This document shows positions 1 through 10,119 of a DNA stretch of 64,000 nucleotides, in pieces. The translations under genes and the position numbers were made by a program. Source of the DNA: Undaria pinnatifida (Eukaryota; Sar; Phaeophyceae; Laminariales; Alariaceae); NCBI GenBank assembly GCA_012845835.1, contig JABAKD010000005.1:8762323-8826322 (forward strand), read 5' to 3'. The notes under the pieces were generated by a model. That model worked only from the letters and a program-made list of their open reading frames with translations, ran no database searches and was not told the DNA's origin. Position 1 is the first letter of the stretch, and each line of letters begins with the position of its first letter.

Positions 1-138
1 TGTTATCTTATATGTTACTCTTAATACAGCATTCGAGTATGAAAGTCGGCTACTCCCCCCCAAAAAATATATAGATAATAACAATGATAAAAACTCTGTG
101 GGACACCAAATTGATACGCTGTCACTCTAACATTTTAT

Positions 139-161
139 AATATATATATATATATATATTC
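139..161. repeat. (TA)n microsatellite
   Basis: About ten TA units in an AT-rich stretch. The surrounding 1-424 bases contain no exon-like sequence. Confidence 0.85.
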
Positions 162-162
162 A

Positions 163-223
163 GGACGTCAGGTGTGAGTTCGACGGATTTCGGGTCAATA
201 CTCATATTTTGAAGCTGTTTGCT
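163..223 (+). repeat. Dispersed 60-bp motif (GTGAGTTCGAC family), copy 1
   Basis: Begins with a GACGTCAG-like block, then GTGAGTTCGAC, about 10 variable bases, GTCAATACTCAT and a final AAGCTG. Related copies lie near 39603-39660, 55744-55805 and 56480-56533, and in the reverse sense near 29668-29722 and 63475-63530. TGAGT and ACTCA make it a loose palindrome. Element type is unknown; it may be an end of a larger transposon. Confidence 0.55.
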
Positions 224-424
224 GGTACTTATACTATACTATGTGTGTAATTTTTTTAATGGAAGGGGTCCTATTCTTTTATAAACAAATGTTTTTCCAC
301 GACAAAGATTGGTGTTAGTATTTCTACTTTAGGTGGGGAATTTTGAAGTAATCTAACATATCCATTTTATATTTATTTATGTAGTTTCCACTATATTGCT
401 CTACCATATGTAATGTTCTTCCAT

Positions 425-1615
425 TTCGTCATTTTTTTTTTTCGTTATTCAGTTGTTTCTTCGTTCGTTTTCTACTATCTCCTTCAAATTCGGTCCGTTC
501 GAACTCTTTTTTCATCTTCTGCACATTTTTTTTCCACATTTTTTCGCTTTTTTATTTTATCTTCACAAATTTTTTTTTTGGGAGTTCGGCTTGCAACTTT
601 GCTTTTTTGGGAGTTGAAGTTGCATTTAAAAGACATTCATGCGAGCTTTTTTGTAATGCGCCCAAGGGCACACAACACAACGCAACAGGAGAAAGCTGAA
701 GCTCTGAGCCAGTTATGACGTCTATCTACCGCACTTCACCATCAAAATGCTCGAAGTCGGTGGGTGCAGGGTCGGGTGGAACAGGTAGCGGTGGTGGAGG
801 AGGGGGAGGAGGGGCGGGTGCGTGGACGTTGATCGGCGAGGAACAAAACGGAAATCCCAACTGGGTGTGCCCAGGCATAGATCTTGCGGGGGGCGTATTC
901 TAGCCAACACCCGCAAGGGTTCTACCTTGCAATACGGTATCTGAGATACTCGCCGCGCGGATAACCCCGACACCTGTCAAACGTTCTTCAACTTAAACTG
1001 CAAGCACATCGGTATCCCCCTCGCGCCACTCGCACACACGAGGGTTCTCCCCCGAGCCCCAGTGCTTGCGGTTTAAGTTGAAGAACGTTTGACAGGTGTC
1101 GGGGTTATCCGCGCGGCGACTATCGCAGATACCGTTTTGCGAGGTAGAACCCAAGGCACCCTTGCGGGTCTTGGCTAGAATATGACCCCCGCAAGATCTA
1201 TGCCTTGGGCACACCCGGTTGGGATTTCCGTTATGTTCCTCGCCGATCAATGTCCACGCGCCCGTCCCTCCTCCCCCTCCTCCACCACCGCTACCTGTTC
1301 CACCCTACCCTGCACCCACCGACTTCGAGCGTTTTGATTGTGAAGTGCGGTAGATAGACGTCATAACTGGCTCGGAGCTTCAGCTTTCTCCTGTTGCGTT
1401 GTGTTGTGTGCCCTTGGGTGCATTACAAAAAAGCTCGCATGGATGTCTTTCAAATGCAACTTCAACTCCCAAGAACAAATTTTGGAAAAAAAAAAGGAAA
1501 AAAAGGATAAAAAGGTTGAAAAAAAATGTTCAGAAAATGAAAAACGAGTTTGAACGAATCGAATTTAAAGGAGATAGTAGAAAATGAACGAAGAAACAAC
1601 TGAAGAACGAAAAAA
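425..1615. repeat. Large foldback (inverted repeat), arms about 590 bp
   Basis: The left arm (about 425-1010) reappears as its reverse complement at about 1025-1615, with only a few bases at the centre. Outer arm sequence near 455-480 (Ser/Phe-type reading GTTTCTTCGTTCGTTTTC) pairs with 1590-1610, and inner sequence with CTATCTACCGCACTTCA at 721 pairs with 1340-1360. Arms differ by small indels and substitutions, so this is an aged insertion, not an assembly mirror. No transposase is visible. Confidence 0.8.
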
Positions 1616-1649
1616 AAGAGAAGAGATTGACGAAATGGAAGAACAAATA

Positions 1650-2030
1650 AAGTGTGGAAGAAAGCAAAGAAAAGCTGAAATGGTCCCGCAAGTAATCGAC
1701 GGAGGCGGTGTCGAAGTGGGACCCCCGGAAATGCGAGGGAGGTGCCAACCGAGCCCGCTCAGAAAAAAGATCAAAGTAAGTAAGTCTATGTACCTGGTAG
1801 ACGTACTTTTTTAGATCTTTTTTCTGAAAGTGCCCGGTTGGTGTATCCCTGGCATCTCCGGGGATCCCACTTCCACACCGCCTCCGTGCATTACTTGCGG
1901 AACGGTCCAGCTTTTCTTTGATTTATTTCTTGCTCCGCCTTTACTATTTTTGTTTCTGCTTGTTTTGTCAGGTGTTTCTTGACTCTCAGCTGCTTTCTGC
2001 AAATTTGGTTTTTCTGCCAACACGATTTTA
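1650..2030. repeat. Inverted pair of a repeated ORF-bearing element (copies 1 and 2)
   Basis: The plus-strand reading at 1675-1776 and the minus-strand reading at 2023-1815 both encode a variant of VPQVMHGGGVEVG followed by PEM. The copies face each other across a centre near 1795. The minus copy keeps a 70-residue open frame beginning MLAEKPNLQKAAESQET and ending in RKKI. A stub of a further copy is at about 2105-2150. The peptide is not recognised. Confidence 0.6.
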
Positions 2031-2204
2031 ACATTTTCGCGATCAGTTCTTCCTTTTTGTTTAGTACCGGTAAGTTGAACTTCTTACCATTTGCCGCTAA
2101 TTTGCCGCCTGTGCATTACTTGCGGAACGGTCCAGCTTTAGCTTTTCTTTGATTTCCACTATTTGTTTGGTACTTGCACGAAGTTTCATCAGCTGAGATC
2201 TCGC

Positions 2205-2625
2205 CCAGCACCCCACCGCAGCGCTATTGCTCAGCAGCGCAGCGCCGTGCAGTGCCGTGCCCTGCGATGCCCTGCCGTTGCCCTGCAGCCCAGCTCAGTA
2301 GCGCACCGCAGCGATAGCTCAGCAGAGTGCAGCGCCGTGCGCTTTGCCGTGCTTTGCTGTGCTTTGCCACGCTGCGTGCTTTGCTGTACTTTTACTAGTT
2401 CGTCCATACATGCCACTAACATTCGAAGTATCTTACCACGTACCGGTACTATCAATACTACATCCACCAGGTTTGTTTGTACATACTACGTTGTTGGATC
2501 ATTAACAATGCACCCCCAGCTCAGGCCAGCCGGCTATATATGGCTCAGCAGCGCAGCGCAGTGCGGTGCCGTGCCTTGCCCTTCGTTTTGCGGTGCTGTG
2601 TCGTGCGGCGCTGTGCATTCTTTTT
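2205..2625. repeat. Degenerate pentameric GC-rich array
   Basis: Two blocks (2205-2400 and 2535-2625) read as strings of 5-mers such as GCAGC, GCCGT, GCCCT and GCTGT. Open frames across it are low-complexity Cys/Ala/Arg peptides and are not taken as genes. Confidence 0.7.
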
Positions 2626-2794
2626 GAACATAGAGCAGTAGTAGTACCAGGTATGATACAGGTACCAGGATTATGTACGCGTTGTGTGCTCGTTTTCTTC
2701 AGTTGATTGTCCTCTCTCGGTCCCCATGTTCCCCCCCCCCACCCGCAAATGGCACACGCACTGCCGTCTAGAACGTGGCATCAACAAGCACACA

Positions 2795-3335
2795 GCACAG
2801 CGCAGGGCAATTAGCTCTGCACAAGCACCTCTTGGCATTATTATAAATACGCTATTCGCACCAAATAATCACGGGCCTCGTCTTCCTGCCCCCTTTACAT
2901 ATGTTTCAGTTGCATTCTTCCGTGCTCGAGCGTAGCAGGCGGCGTCAGCCGCCCGCGGAGCGGAGTCCTGTGCTTTCTTTAGAACCACACAGAGTACCAC
3001 CAGGTATCAGGCGAAGTACCAGGTACCAGGTACCGGTAGTACATGCATGTACTCGTCTTTTTGCTTTCGTCGTTGATTTTTTTCTACATCTCGGTTCTCT
3101 TCGCAATTTTTTCTTCGCACACTCACCCGTACTACTGCCGATCAGAGCGTGACATCGCCAACATACCGCACAGCACAGACAGGGCAATCAGCTCCGCACA
3201 AGTAGCTCTTGGCATTATCAAATCGCTAGTTGCACTATATCACGGGCCTCTTCTTTCTGCCCCCTTCGCATTTAGTTGAAATCTTCCTTGCGCGAGCGTA
3301 GCGGGCGGCGTCAGCCGCCCGCGGAGCGGAGCCCT
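2795..3335. repeat. Direct repeat pair, about 170 bp, 370 bp apart
   Basis: The unit at 2795-2970 recurs at 3165-3335. Both contain CTCTTGGCATTAT, a block ATCACGGGCCTC and end in a GC palindrome GGCGGCGTCAGCCGCC followed by GCGGAGCGGA. The copies diverge most in the middle. Confidence 0.75.
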
Positions 3336-3344
3336 TGTACTACT

Positions 3345-3605
3345 TCACAAAAAGGAAGAAAGAATCGCGAAAAAGTTCAAAGTCGTGTTGGCAGAAAAAC
3401 CAAATTTGCCGGAAGCAGCTGAAAAGTCAAGAAACAACGGGCAAAATGAGTAGAAACATAAATAATAAGGCGCAACACCAAATCAAAAAGAAAAGCTGGA
3501 CCGTTCCGCAAGTAATGCACGGAGGCGGTATCGAAGTGGGACGCCCGGAAATGCCAGGGGTGCTCCAATCGAGGACTTTCAGCAGAAACATATCTGTAAG
3601 TATGT
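3345..3605 (+). repeat. Repeated ORF-bearing element, copy 3
   Basis: The open reading from about 3335 to 3763 contains a Gln/Lys/Ser-rich segment, then SWTVPQVMHGGGIEVG and PEMPG, matching the inverted pair near 1650-2030. Peptide spacing is kept while the DNA has diverged, which hints at past coding selection. Function unknown. Confidence 0.55.
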
Positions 3606-3734
3606 TCATACTTCCTAGACCTTGTTTTACTTCTGCTTGTATGTACCAGGCATCATACGCCAAGAATGTACAGCAGTGTAAGAATTGGAGGGTGGGTAAA
3701 TTTGTTGAGGTCGTGTTGGATATGACACGGACAA

Positions 3735-4110
3735 CATGGCTGGCGTCCTCGGTGCTTCAATAGTAGGCCGCGTATCGACTGCGTACTGCTGTAGTATTGA
3801 GGTCGATGTCGTATCAAAGGTTCGAGCCCCGCAAGGGACTCTTTATTATACAAATTGACAGGCCGAAAGCATGAGAGTGCGGGTTGGCAAATATCGATGC
3901 AAGTCGACAAGCATAAAATCCTAAAAGGCGGGAATGCTTGAGAACCATAACTATGCGCGAATAAAAGAAGGCAAGCATATATAGCTGTAGCTGGACAGCA
4001 CCAACGTAAACTTCGCTTCAGTTAAAATAACAGGGTAGTACCGGGGGGGAGAAGGGAAGGCACCAGCGGCCATGGCTTGTCCAGAACGTGGCTGACGGTA
4101 AAACCTCTTA
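3735..4110 (+). mobile_element. SINE family A, copy 1 (tRNA-derived)
   Basis: A perfect tRNA-type B box GGTTCGAGCC lies at 3819-3828. It is followed by the family body: GACAGGCCGAAAGC, a TGCAAGTCGAC block, a GGCAAGCAT segment, GGGGGGAGAAGGGAAGGCACC and GGCTTGTCCAGAA. The same body is found at 51420-51735 (+), 32735-33035 (-) and 7530-7760 (-). The A box is less clear. This fits an RNA polymerase III retroposon, not a functional tRNA. Confidence 0.65.
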
Positions 4111-4132
4111 CGAGTTGAGCTGGTTAACAAAG

Positions 4133-4334
4133 TGTGGGACGGTGTTCCCTTCGCAGGTTTCTCTCTCAGATGGAGGTGTGGGGGCACATCGAGTTGGGTT
4201 ATGTGCGCAACCGCACTCTCGAGGGTCAACGATGAGGGAACACCTCACAGTCTGTCTCGAGGGGCCAGGATGATCTGGAAGGATTATAGTGATAGAGAGG
4301 CGGTACAATCTAGGGAATAGGGCCTGGTATCCAC
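4133..4334 (-). repeat. LTR (left copy)
   Basis: Starts TGTGGGACGG, contains CCCTTCGCAGGTTTCTCT, TATGTGCGCAACCGCACTC and GAGGGTCAACGATGAGGG, and ends GGTATCCAC. It is colinear with 6984-7186 and, more distantly, with 17670-17884. Confidence 0.8.
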
Positions 4335-4602
4335 CCCCCCCCCCCCCCTTTTTCAGACGTGCAAACGTGCGCGTCTTATAAGAGGTGTCGACTTGGGATG
4401 ACAGGACCCTAGGAATTACTCGTACCCCGCTGCAATGTTATCGGCGTGTTCCAGGGAATTTCTAGGGTCCTGTCATCCCAAGTCGACACCTCTTATAAGA
4501 TGCGCACGTTTGCACGTCTGAAAAAGGGGGGGGTGATGTGGATACCAGTCCCTATTCCCTAGATTGTACCGCCTCATCACTATAATCCTTCGAGATCATG
4601 CT
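4255..4602. repeat. Palindrome joining the LTR end to an inverted LTR fragment
   Basis: Sequence from about 4255 to 4416 (LTR end, C-run, then CAGACGTGCAAACGTGCG and GTCGACTTGGGATGACAG) is mirrored at about 4458-4602, with a spacer near 41 bp. It marks a head-to-head junction of two element copies. Confidence 0.8.
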
Positions 4603-4604
4603 GA

Positions 4605-4730
4605 CTCCTAATGACTATTATTGCAGCGGAGTCCGAAAAACATGGCCCATGCCCAGCATCGAAACTCATATCGACACTGTGGGTGGAGCCAAGTTCACAG
4701 TCGCCGACGTCCAGAGTGCTTTTTATTGCT
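4605..4730 (+). pseudogene. Reverse transcriptase fragment (plus strand)
   Basis: Reads VRKTWPMPSIETHIDTVGG then AKFTVADVQSAF, the same region as the minus-strand RT fragment (RKTWRMPNIETHLDSVGG). One residue is missing before TVADV. It breaks off where minus-strand RT sequence begins, so this copy is in the opposite orientation. Confidence 0.75.
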
Positions 4731-4890
4731 TTTTATTAAGCTCGACCAGAGATGCTGTAACTTCAGCATATTCTGGTACAAACCGGCGTACGAAATTGAG
4801 TGTGCCCAATAAAGAACGTAATTCCTTGATATTCTTCGGGTCTGGCAACTCATTAATGGCTCTGATACGGTCATCACCAATAGTGATCCA
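4731..4890 (-). pseudogene. RT C-terminal / RNase H linker fragment
   Basis: Reads RIRAINELPDPKNIKELRS then LLGTLNFVRRFVPEYAEV. This is the usual Ty3/gypsy segment after the RT palm (K.LRSFLG..N..R.FI..YA). No RNase H catalytic core follows; the frame ends against the plus-strand RT fragment. Confidence 0.8.
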
Positions 4891-4984
4891 TGTTCCGATG
4901 TGACATCCGCGTACTGCTCGCACCTGAGCTCTAGAACGACCATGCGCAACAGTCGACCACGACATGGCACTGACTGTGCCATCG

Positions 4985-5430
4985 ACTACCGCTAGGGATA
5001 CCGCACTACGCTGGGCTCTATCAACCGCCTGCTGCATTGATTTGCAGTATTGGCCAATACGTTGCAGTTCAATAATCTCTGAGCATAAACCACGCTCAAA
5101 AATACCGATCTAAAGTTCAGAAACAAATGTGCAGCCTTTAGCGGCCTTGCAGATCGGTATTTTTGAGCGTGGTTTAGTTCAGAAACAAATGCACGGCCTT
5201 TAGAGGACTTGCAGATCGGTATTTTTGAGGGTGGTTTACGCCTCAAGTTCCGAAACAAATGTACAGCCTTTAGAGGCCTTGCAGATCGGTATTTTTGAGC
5301 GTGGTTTATGCTCAGAGATTCAGTTCAGAAACAAATGTACAGCCTTAAGAGGCCTTGCAGAATTGGCCAATACTGCCAATCAATGAGGCAGGCAGTTGAT
5401 AGGGCCCAGCGTGGTGCTGCGTCCCTAGCA
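4985..5430. repeat. Four-copy tandem repeat inside an inverted repeat
   Basis: Units of about 60-85 bp containing CAGAAACAAATGTACAGCC and TTGCAGATCGGTATTTTTGA repeat four times from about 5113 to 5365. The flanks are inverted copies of each other (4985-5112 against 5284-5430) and encode variants of MQQAVDRAQRSA / MRQAVDRAQRGA on opposite strands. Confidence 0.75.
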
Positions 5431-5790
5431 GACGGGACAGACCCCCCTGATCCCGGGGGAGGTCGCAGGGACCCCGACAGTCCTCTTCCACGTCAGGAGG
5501 AAGGTCGCCTCCCCTCATGTCCTAAGGAAGGCAGTCGTAACCCATCTGCGTCGAGTGGGCCTAACGACAAACAGGTGGAGCTACAAGAGAAGGAAGAAGT
5601 GGAAGAAGATACTTACTTCAGCCCCCGTAAGCCATCACCTGATCAAGACTCGTCTGAAGAAGAGTTGAGGCGACACCGCTATGGTCGCCACCGTAGTCGT
5701 CGTGGGCGTCACCGCCGCCGGTCGTTCTCCCCCGTAGGGAAAGGAGCAGCTGGTGAAGTTTCGTTTCCACTGGCTGAACCAGTATCACCC
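5380..5790 (+). pseudogene. Gag-like Arg/Ser/Glu-rich fragment (plus strand)
   Basis: Open frame with QAVDRAQRGAASLAD, a Pro/Gly/Asp stretch, EEVEEDTYFSPRKPSPDQD and an Arg/His-rich tail RHRSRRGRHRRRSFS. The region is an inverted copy of 6575-6885. The basic tail suggests nucleic-acid binding like a gag protein; no zinc knuckle is seen. Confidence 0.55.
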
Positions 5791-6185
5791 AAGAGCCAGC
5801 GACATCATATGTTGATACAACAAGGGTGCGTTACAAACTCCGAACGGCATGCGTTCAAAGCAGTACTTGCCTTTAGCTGTAACAAAAGCAGTTGGTTCGA
5901 AATCCGAGTCAGCGACAGGAAGCTGATGAAAAGCGCTCTGGAAGTCGGCGACTGTGATGAACTTGGCTCCACCCACAGAGTCGAGATGGGTTTCGATGTT
6001 GGGCATGCGCCATGTTTTTCGGACGAGATGACGATTAAGAGTGTTACGGTAGTCAACACATAACCGTGGTGACCCATTAGCTTTGCTGACGATAATAACA
6101 GGACTACCCCAAGCACTTGTGCCCTCCTCAATTATTCCCTGCTTCAGTAACTTGTCGACTTGATCATCGATTTTGAAGCTGTTGC
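5790..6185 (-). pseudogene. Reverse transcriptase N-terminal half
   Basis: Reads DDQVDKLLKQGIIEEGTSAW, SPVIIVSKANGSPRLCVDYR, then TVADFQSAFHQLPV (the first catalytic Asp region) and FERMPFGVCNAP. This is the Ty3/gypsy RT order. It stops before the YxDD motif, so the polymerase is truncated. Confidence 0.85.
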
Positions 6186-6525
6186 ACGAATGGCAAGAGT
6201 TGGGCCCAATCATCGTGAGCTACGTCACAGTACATTGCTAACATGTTATGCATGGTACTGTGCACTCTCTCTAAAACTGAGTTACTTTGTGGCCTATATG
6301 GTGTACGAGTTTTCTTATAACCGAAAACGGTTTGCAGCTCTTTAACAAGCTGATTTTCAAATTCCTTTCCCATATCGGAATGTAGTAACTCTGGTATACC
6401 GAATACAGAAAGCACTCGGTCCATAAAGGTACGTGCTATGGTAGTCGCTTCTTTGTTCGAAACTGCTGCGAGACTAATAAAACGCGTCAGATGGTCGATT
6501 ACTGACAAGACATATTTGCAACATT
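6180..6525 (-). pseudogene. Integrase core fragment
   Basis: Reads YVLSVIDHLTRFISLAAV, then IPELLHSDMGKEFENQ and TPYRPQSNSVLERVHSTM. Asp of VID, Asp of HSD and Glu of VLERVH are the expected DDE triad positions. It sits upstream (5') of RT on the same strand, the reverse of the normal pol order, and runs almost directly into it. Confidence 0.85.
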
Positions 6526-6539
6526 GTGAAACTGTTTTA

Positions 6540-6885
6540 ATGCTGTTGGGGGGAACTAACAATAGTGTGGGGAAACGAAACTTCACCAGCTGCTCCTTTC
6601 CCTACGGGGGAGAACGACCGGCGGCGGTGTCGCCTCAACTCTTCTTCAGACGAGTCTTGATCAGGTAACGGCTTACGGGGGCTGAAGTAAGTATCTTCTT
6701 CCACTTCTTCCTCCTCTTGTAGCTCCACCTGTTTGTCGTTAGGCCCACTCGACGCAGATGGGTTACGACTGCCTTCCTTAGGACATGAGGGGAGGCGACC
6801 TTCCTCCTGACGTGGAAGAGGACTGTCGGGGTCCCTGCGACCTTTACCCGGGACCAGGGGGGTCTGTCCCGTCTGCCATACGGCA
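6540..6885 (-). pseudogene. Gag-like fragment (minus strand)
   Basis: Contains MELQEEEEVEEDTYFSPRKP then LPDQDSSEEELRRHRRRSFS, the inverted counterpart of 5430-5768. The stretch PRDPDSP-like further upstream is frame-broken. It is placed between the right LTR and the integrase fragment, as expected for gag position. Confidence 0.55.
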
Positions 6886-6983
6886 AGCGGGACAAACGTG
6901 CGGGTTTTAAAAAAATAAAACCTACCCGCTCTCTGCGGTTGGGTTGCTTAGCTCTTACCGAGCTTCGCTGCCGAAACGCCAAT

Positions 6984-7186
6984 TGTGAGACGGTAGTCCC
7001 TTCGCAGGTTTCTCTTTCTCAGGTGGAGGTGTGGAGACACCGTGGTGCGTTATGTGCGCAACCGCACTCTCGAGGGTCAACGATGAGGGACCATCTCAGA
7101 GTCTGTCTCGAGGAGCCAAGATGATCTTGAAGGATTGTAGTGATAAGGAGGCATTACAATATAGGGAATAGGGACTGGTATCCACA
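6984..7186 (-). repeat. LTR (right copy)
   Basis: Begins TGTGAGACGGTAGTCCC and ends GGGACTGGTATCCACA. It is the element's 5' LTR for minus-strand transcription, where it starts TGTGGATACC. Length agrees with the left copy within one base. Confidence 0.8.
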
Positions 7187-7529
7187 AAAGCGGGACAAAA
7201 TAAAGAAAGTGAAAACCGTTGATCTGGTCTAGCATGCTTGAAATGTTCGTTCGAAAACCAAGATACTCGCACGAGTAGCTGAATCCATGGGCTAAATTGT
7301 GAATCGGTGGTTGCCGCATCACGATTGGAAACAAAACAGCGCTGGCCGTCGCAGCACGGCACGCTGCTGCTGCCGCTGCTGTTGTTCCACACTGTCGCAG
7401 TGTCTGTCTGACCAAAGCTGCTTGGTACACAGGCAGAAACTGGTGCCAAAGTAGTATGGTATGTTCGTTTTTGATCAGCTGACTTTCAGACAACCCGTGG
7501 TTATAGGCGTCTTCCCTTATCCCGCCCCC

Positions 7530-7760
7530 CCCGTACGTGCCTTCATGTTTGCCGCACAGAGGGTTCATGCAGCATTCCCACTTTTCAGCTTTTCATGCTC
7601 GTCGATTTTCGTCGGATTGTGCTAATTCACGCTCTCGCTCTTTCCGCTTACAGTCTTTTTTTTCGCAAGAAAAAGTGCCTGCAAGCGCGAGTATGCACTT
7701 GGGAGGATTTGAAACCCCATCGTTGACTTATTAATAGTAGGGATCGAGGGACGAGATTTG
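7530..7760 (-). mobile_element. SINE family A, diverged copy
   Basis: On the minus strand a B-box-like GGGTTTCAAATCCTCCC precedes GTGCATACTCG, the Gly/Ser block AAAGAGCGAGAGCGTGAAT, and CGACGAGCATGAAAAGC. The same order occurs in the copy at 32735-33035. Confidence 0.55.
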
Positions 7761-10016
7761 CCTACTCCATAGGGGACGCCTGCCTGCCCAGTACGAAACC
7801 GGAGATGTTATTATAATTAGATACATACCCTGTATATATTGTTGGAGTTTGTACTTATTATTTTCGTATTCGTTATTAAAGGGTGTGTTGCACACTTAAT
7901 CCAGTGTAACAGCTGTCTAGTTTGTTGTTTCCCAGTAACTGCTGTTTGGCTAAAGTTTGTTATGGGACGATTGGCCTTCGCTCTCGAAATAGAGACAACC
8001 CACGGCCAACCCTCTTCGTTCCGGACAAGGTCACGTGAGTGTAGGTGACACGGCGGAAGAGTTCATGTTGATCCATGCTCTAGCGCGAGAGTTTGCCCGT
8101 GTTCTCCTGTGACCTTCCGTCAAATCCCCTCATTTTTTTTTTTTTTCCGTTGGACTTCGATCGAGCGGTTTTGGCTCTGTTTTCCACACACCAGCCGCCA
8201 AAGGTCTTTTTAACAGAAGCCTGGTCGGCGCCCGCCACACATCACCGGCCGAAGTGTGAGCACTGTACACCAAGGGTGGGTCGGAGCCTCTAACGAGCTA
8301 GCTAAGCTCGCCACGGTTAGATTTCGCGATTCTGTCGTTGATTTCTTGGAACGAAGTGTGTGGAACGCACGAAATCACGCCGTTTCAGGTCCAAGATCTG
8401 GTTGAGAATTTTCTCAAGCAGATGTTGCCCAAGATGCCGTCAGAAATTATTTTTTGCCGGAAAATTGGAAACCCCCCAGAAGGGAAAAAAAATAAGCCCA
8501 TAGACAACCGTCCAGGCCACGTTTGGCTGGTATCTTCGGGAAATAATATTTTACTAAACATCGGCTTGCCATTAGCAACGTCTTAGCCGCGGTTTGTGGA
8601 AACCCCGCGGGCGTTTGCAATTACTCGGTTTTGAAAGTAAAAAACGGTTTTGTTTTGTGTGTTGAAATTACTTGGTTTTCAGAGTAAAAAAACGGTTTTG
8701 TTTTGTTTCGTCTTTTGTATAGAATAGGGCACCCATGTACATTATAACAAGCCTGCAGCAATGAACAATGTGAATGCAAACGTAAGTTATATTTTGGCTA
8801 TGAAGATAACGAACGCCCTTGAGAGTACACACATGGTTCAAATCGAGAAAAAATGGAACAATCGCCCGTGGTTTTCAATAATTTGGAGGCTCAAATACCT
8901 GCCAAACAAGAACCGGTTGAACCGGTTTTTCGTTGTTTAGAATAACCCCTCCTATCCTTTTTTTTTATTTGTTCAAAGATGCTATCCTGTGCCCATCTCT
9001 AGTCCCATCTCGTTCCCGCGGACTGCCGATCGCAGCCCTGAACGCCGGTCGCGAGGGCTGCTAGTTGGCTGGACTTGACGGGTACAGACGAACGGCAACT
9101 TTTCGTAGTCTTTTAGCACTGCAGTCCCGATGTGGCGAAAAAGCAGTTGGGATTAGATCATTTTAGGAGTTGGGAGTTGGAACATAGTTAACTCACCCTT
9201 CACTACAACGCGAGCCATAAACGTGCTAGTCAGATCCCGGCACGAAGACGCAGACCGCCGCCAATTACAGCACACCACTAACTCTGGTGCGTGCTACGGT
9301 GGACGTAGCAGATTTTTAGACCAAATGATTTCCGTATGATGGACTTCTCAACCGAATAACTACCAATCTCACAGCTGACGTGTTTAGAAGATTCTTCTGA
9401 AATACGTTTGGAACCCCGTTTGTGTTTCCTCATCTGTCATTTATCATTTTATTTATTGGTTATACACCTAGCCCGTGCTAGCCCATGGGTTGCCCATCGA
9501 TATTATGTGAACAAGTTTTGTCGGAGCTGAGTTTTACGTGTGGAATGGAGCTCCCGAAGCGAGGGTCTTCGGACGAAATGGGGTCAAAAAGTCGAGTTTT
9601 ATGTGTGGAATGGAGCTCCTGAAGCAAGCGTCCTCGGACAAAATGAGGTCATCCGCTGCCGTACCATGCGTCCTCTGCACTACCTAACCATCTATACTGA
9701 TATTTTCGACTTGTAGCCAGCCTACTCACAGCCCTGTCGATTGCCTCCGCGTGGCAGTGCAGGTGCCAGGAGGAGGAGGCAGGACCCAGACGGTTTTGCG
9801 CCCTTTTTGCGTACGAGGGAGATCTCGGGAGAAGGAGATACTACTTTTCTACTGCGCTCCTACTGCTTCAGTGCTGCTGCACTGCTGCCGTACGGAACGA
9901 GCTCGTCGTATCTACCACTGTTTTTTACAGTAGCAGTACAACTGTTATACATTGTTATATATCAGGCACGGTGTAGGTTGACGGGTTGACGGCGGTAAGT
10001 GAAGAGAAGAAGCAAG
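7761..10016. other. Upstream gene-free stretch with small tandem duplications
   Basis: No convincing exon. A 46-bp-type duplication around AAACGGTTTTGTTTTG lies at about 8610-8706, and a 66-bp duplication around GTGTGGAATGGAGCTCC at 9529-9651. A short open frame at 7959-8040 (MGRLAFALEIETTHG) ends at a GTGAGT donor-like site and could be an exon, but nothing downstream supports it. Confidence 0.5.
9955..9963 (+). promoter_or_regulatory. Possible TATA-like box
   Basis: TTATATATC lies about 55 bp upstream of the chosen ATG at 10017. The spacing is short, so this could equally be chance AT sequence. Confidence 0.2.
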
Positions 10017-10119
10017 ATGGGGAAGAAGACCAAGGAAAAGGGGGCGAAAAAGGAGAAGGAGGATAGACTCAAGAAGGAACCCACCGCGAAGAAAGCCGCC
10101 GCCTCCGTCAAGGAAGCAC
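10017..10119 (+). CDS. Mss51-like gene exon 1
   Basis: MGKKTKEKGAKKEKEDRLKK followed by an Ala/Lys stretch. Donor C|GTGAGA, phase 1. The highly basic segment resembles a disordered or nucleic-acid-binding tail, not a clear mitochondrial presequence. Linked to the rest only by phase. Confidence 0.6.

Larger units (their letters stand above)
4133..7186 (-). mobile_element. Decayed, rearranged Ty3/gypsy-type LTR retrotransposon
   Basis: Two direct repeats of about 202 bp (4133-4334, 6984-7186) that begin TGTG and end CAC/CACA flank fragments of reverse transcriptase, integrase and an Arg/Ser-rich gag-like frame. Most pol pieces read on the minus strand, but their order is wrong (integrase precedes RT) and gag and RT fragments also occur on the plus strand. 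It is therefore a composite of nested or inverted copies and cannot move itself. Confidence 0.8.

Noticed and set aside
3781-3845. tRNA gene
   Set aside because: Perfect B box, but the acceptor stem and anticodon arm do not pair; fits a SINE head better.
8338-8586. 82-residue frame containing LVENFLKQMLPKMPSEIIFC
   Set aside because: Looks protein-like but isolated; no splice partner or family recognised.
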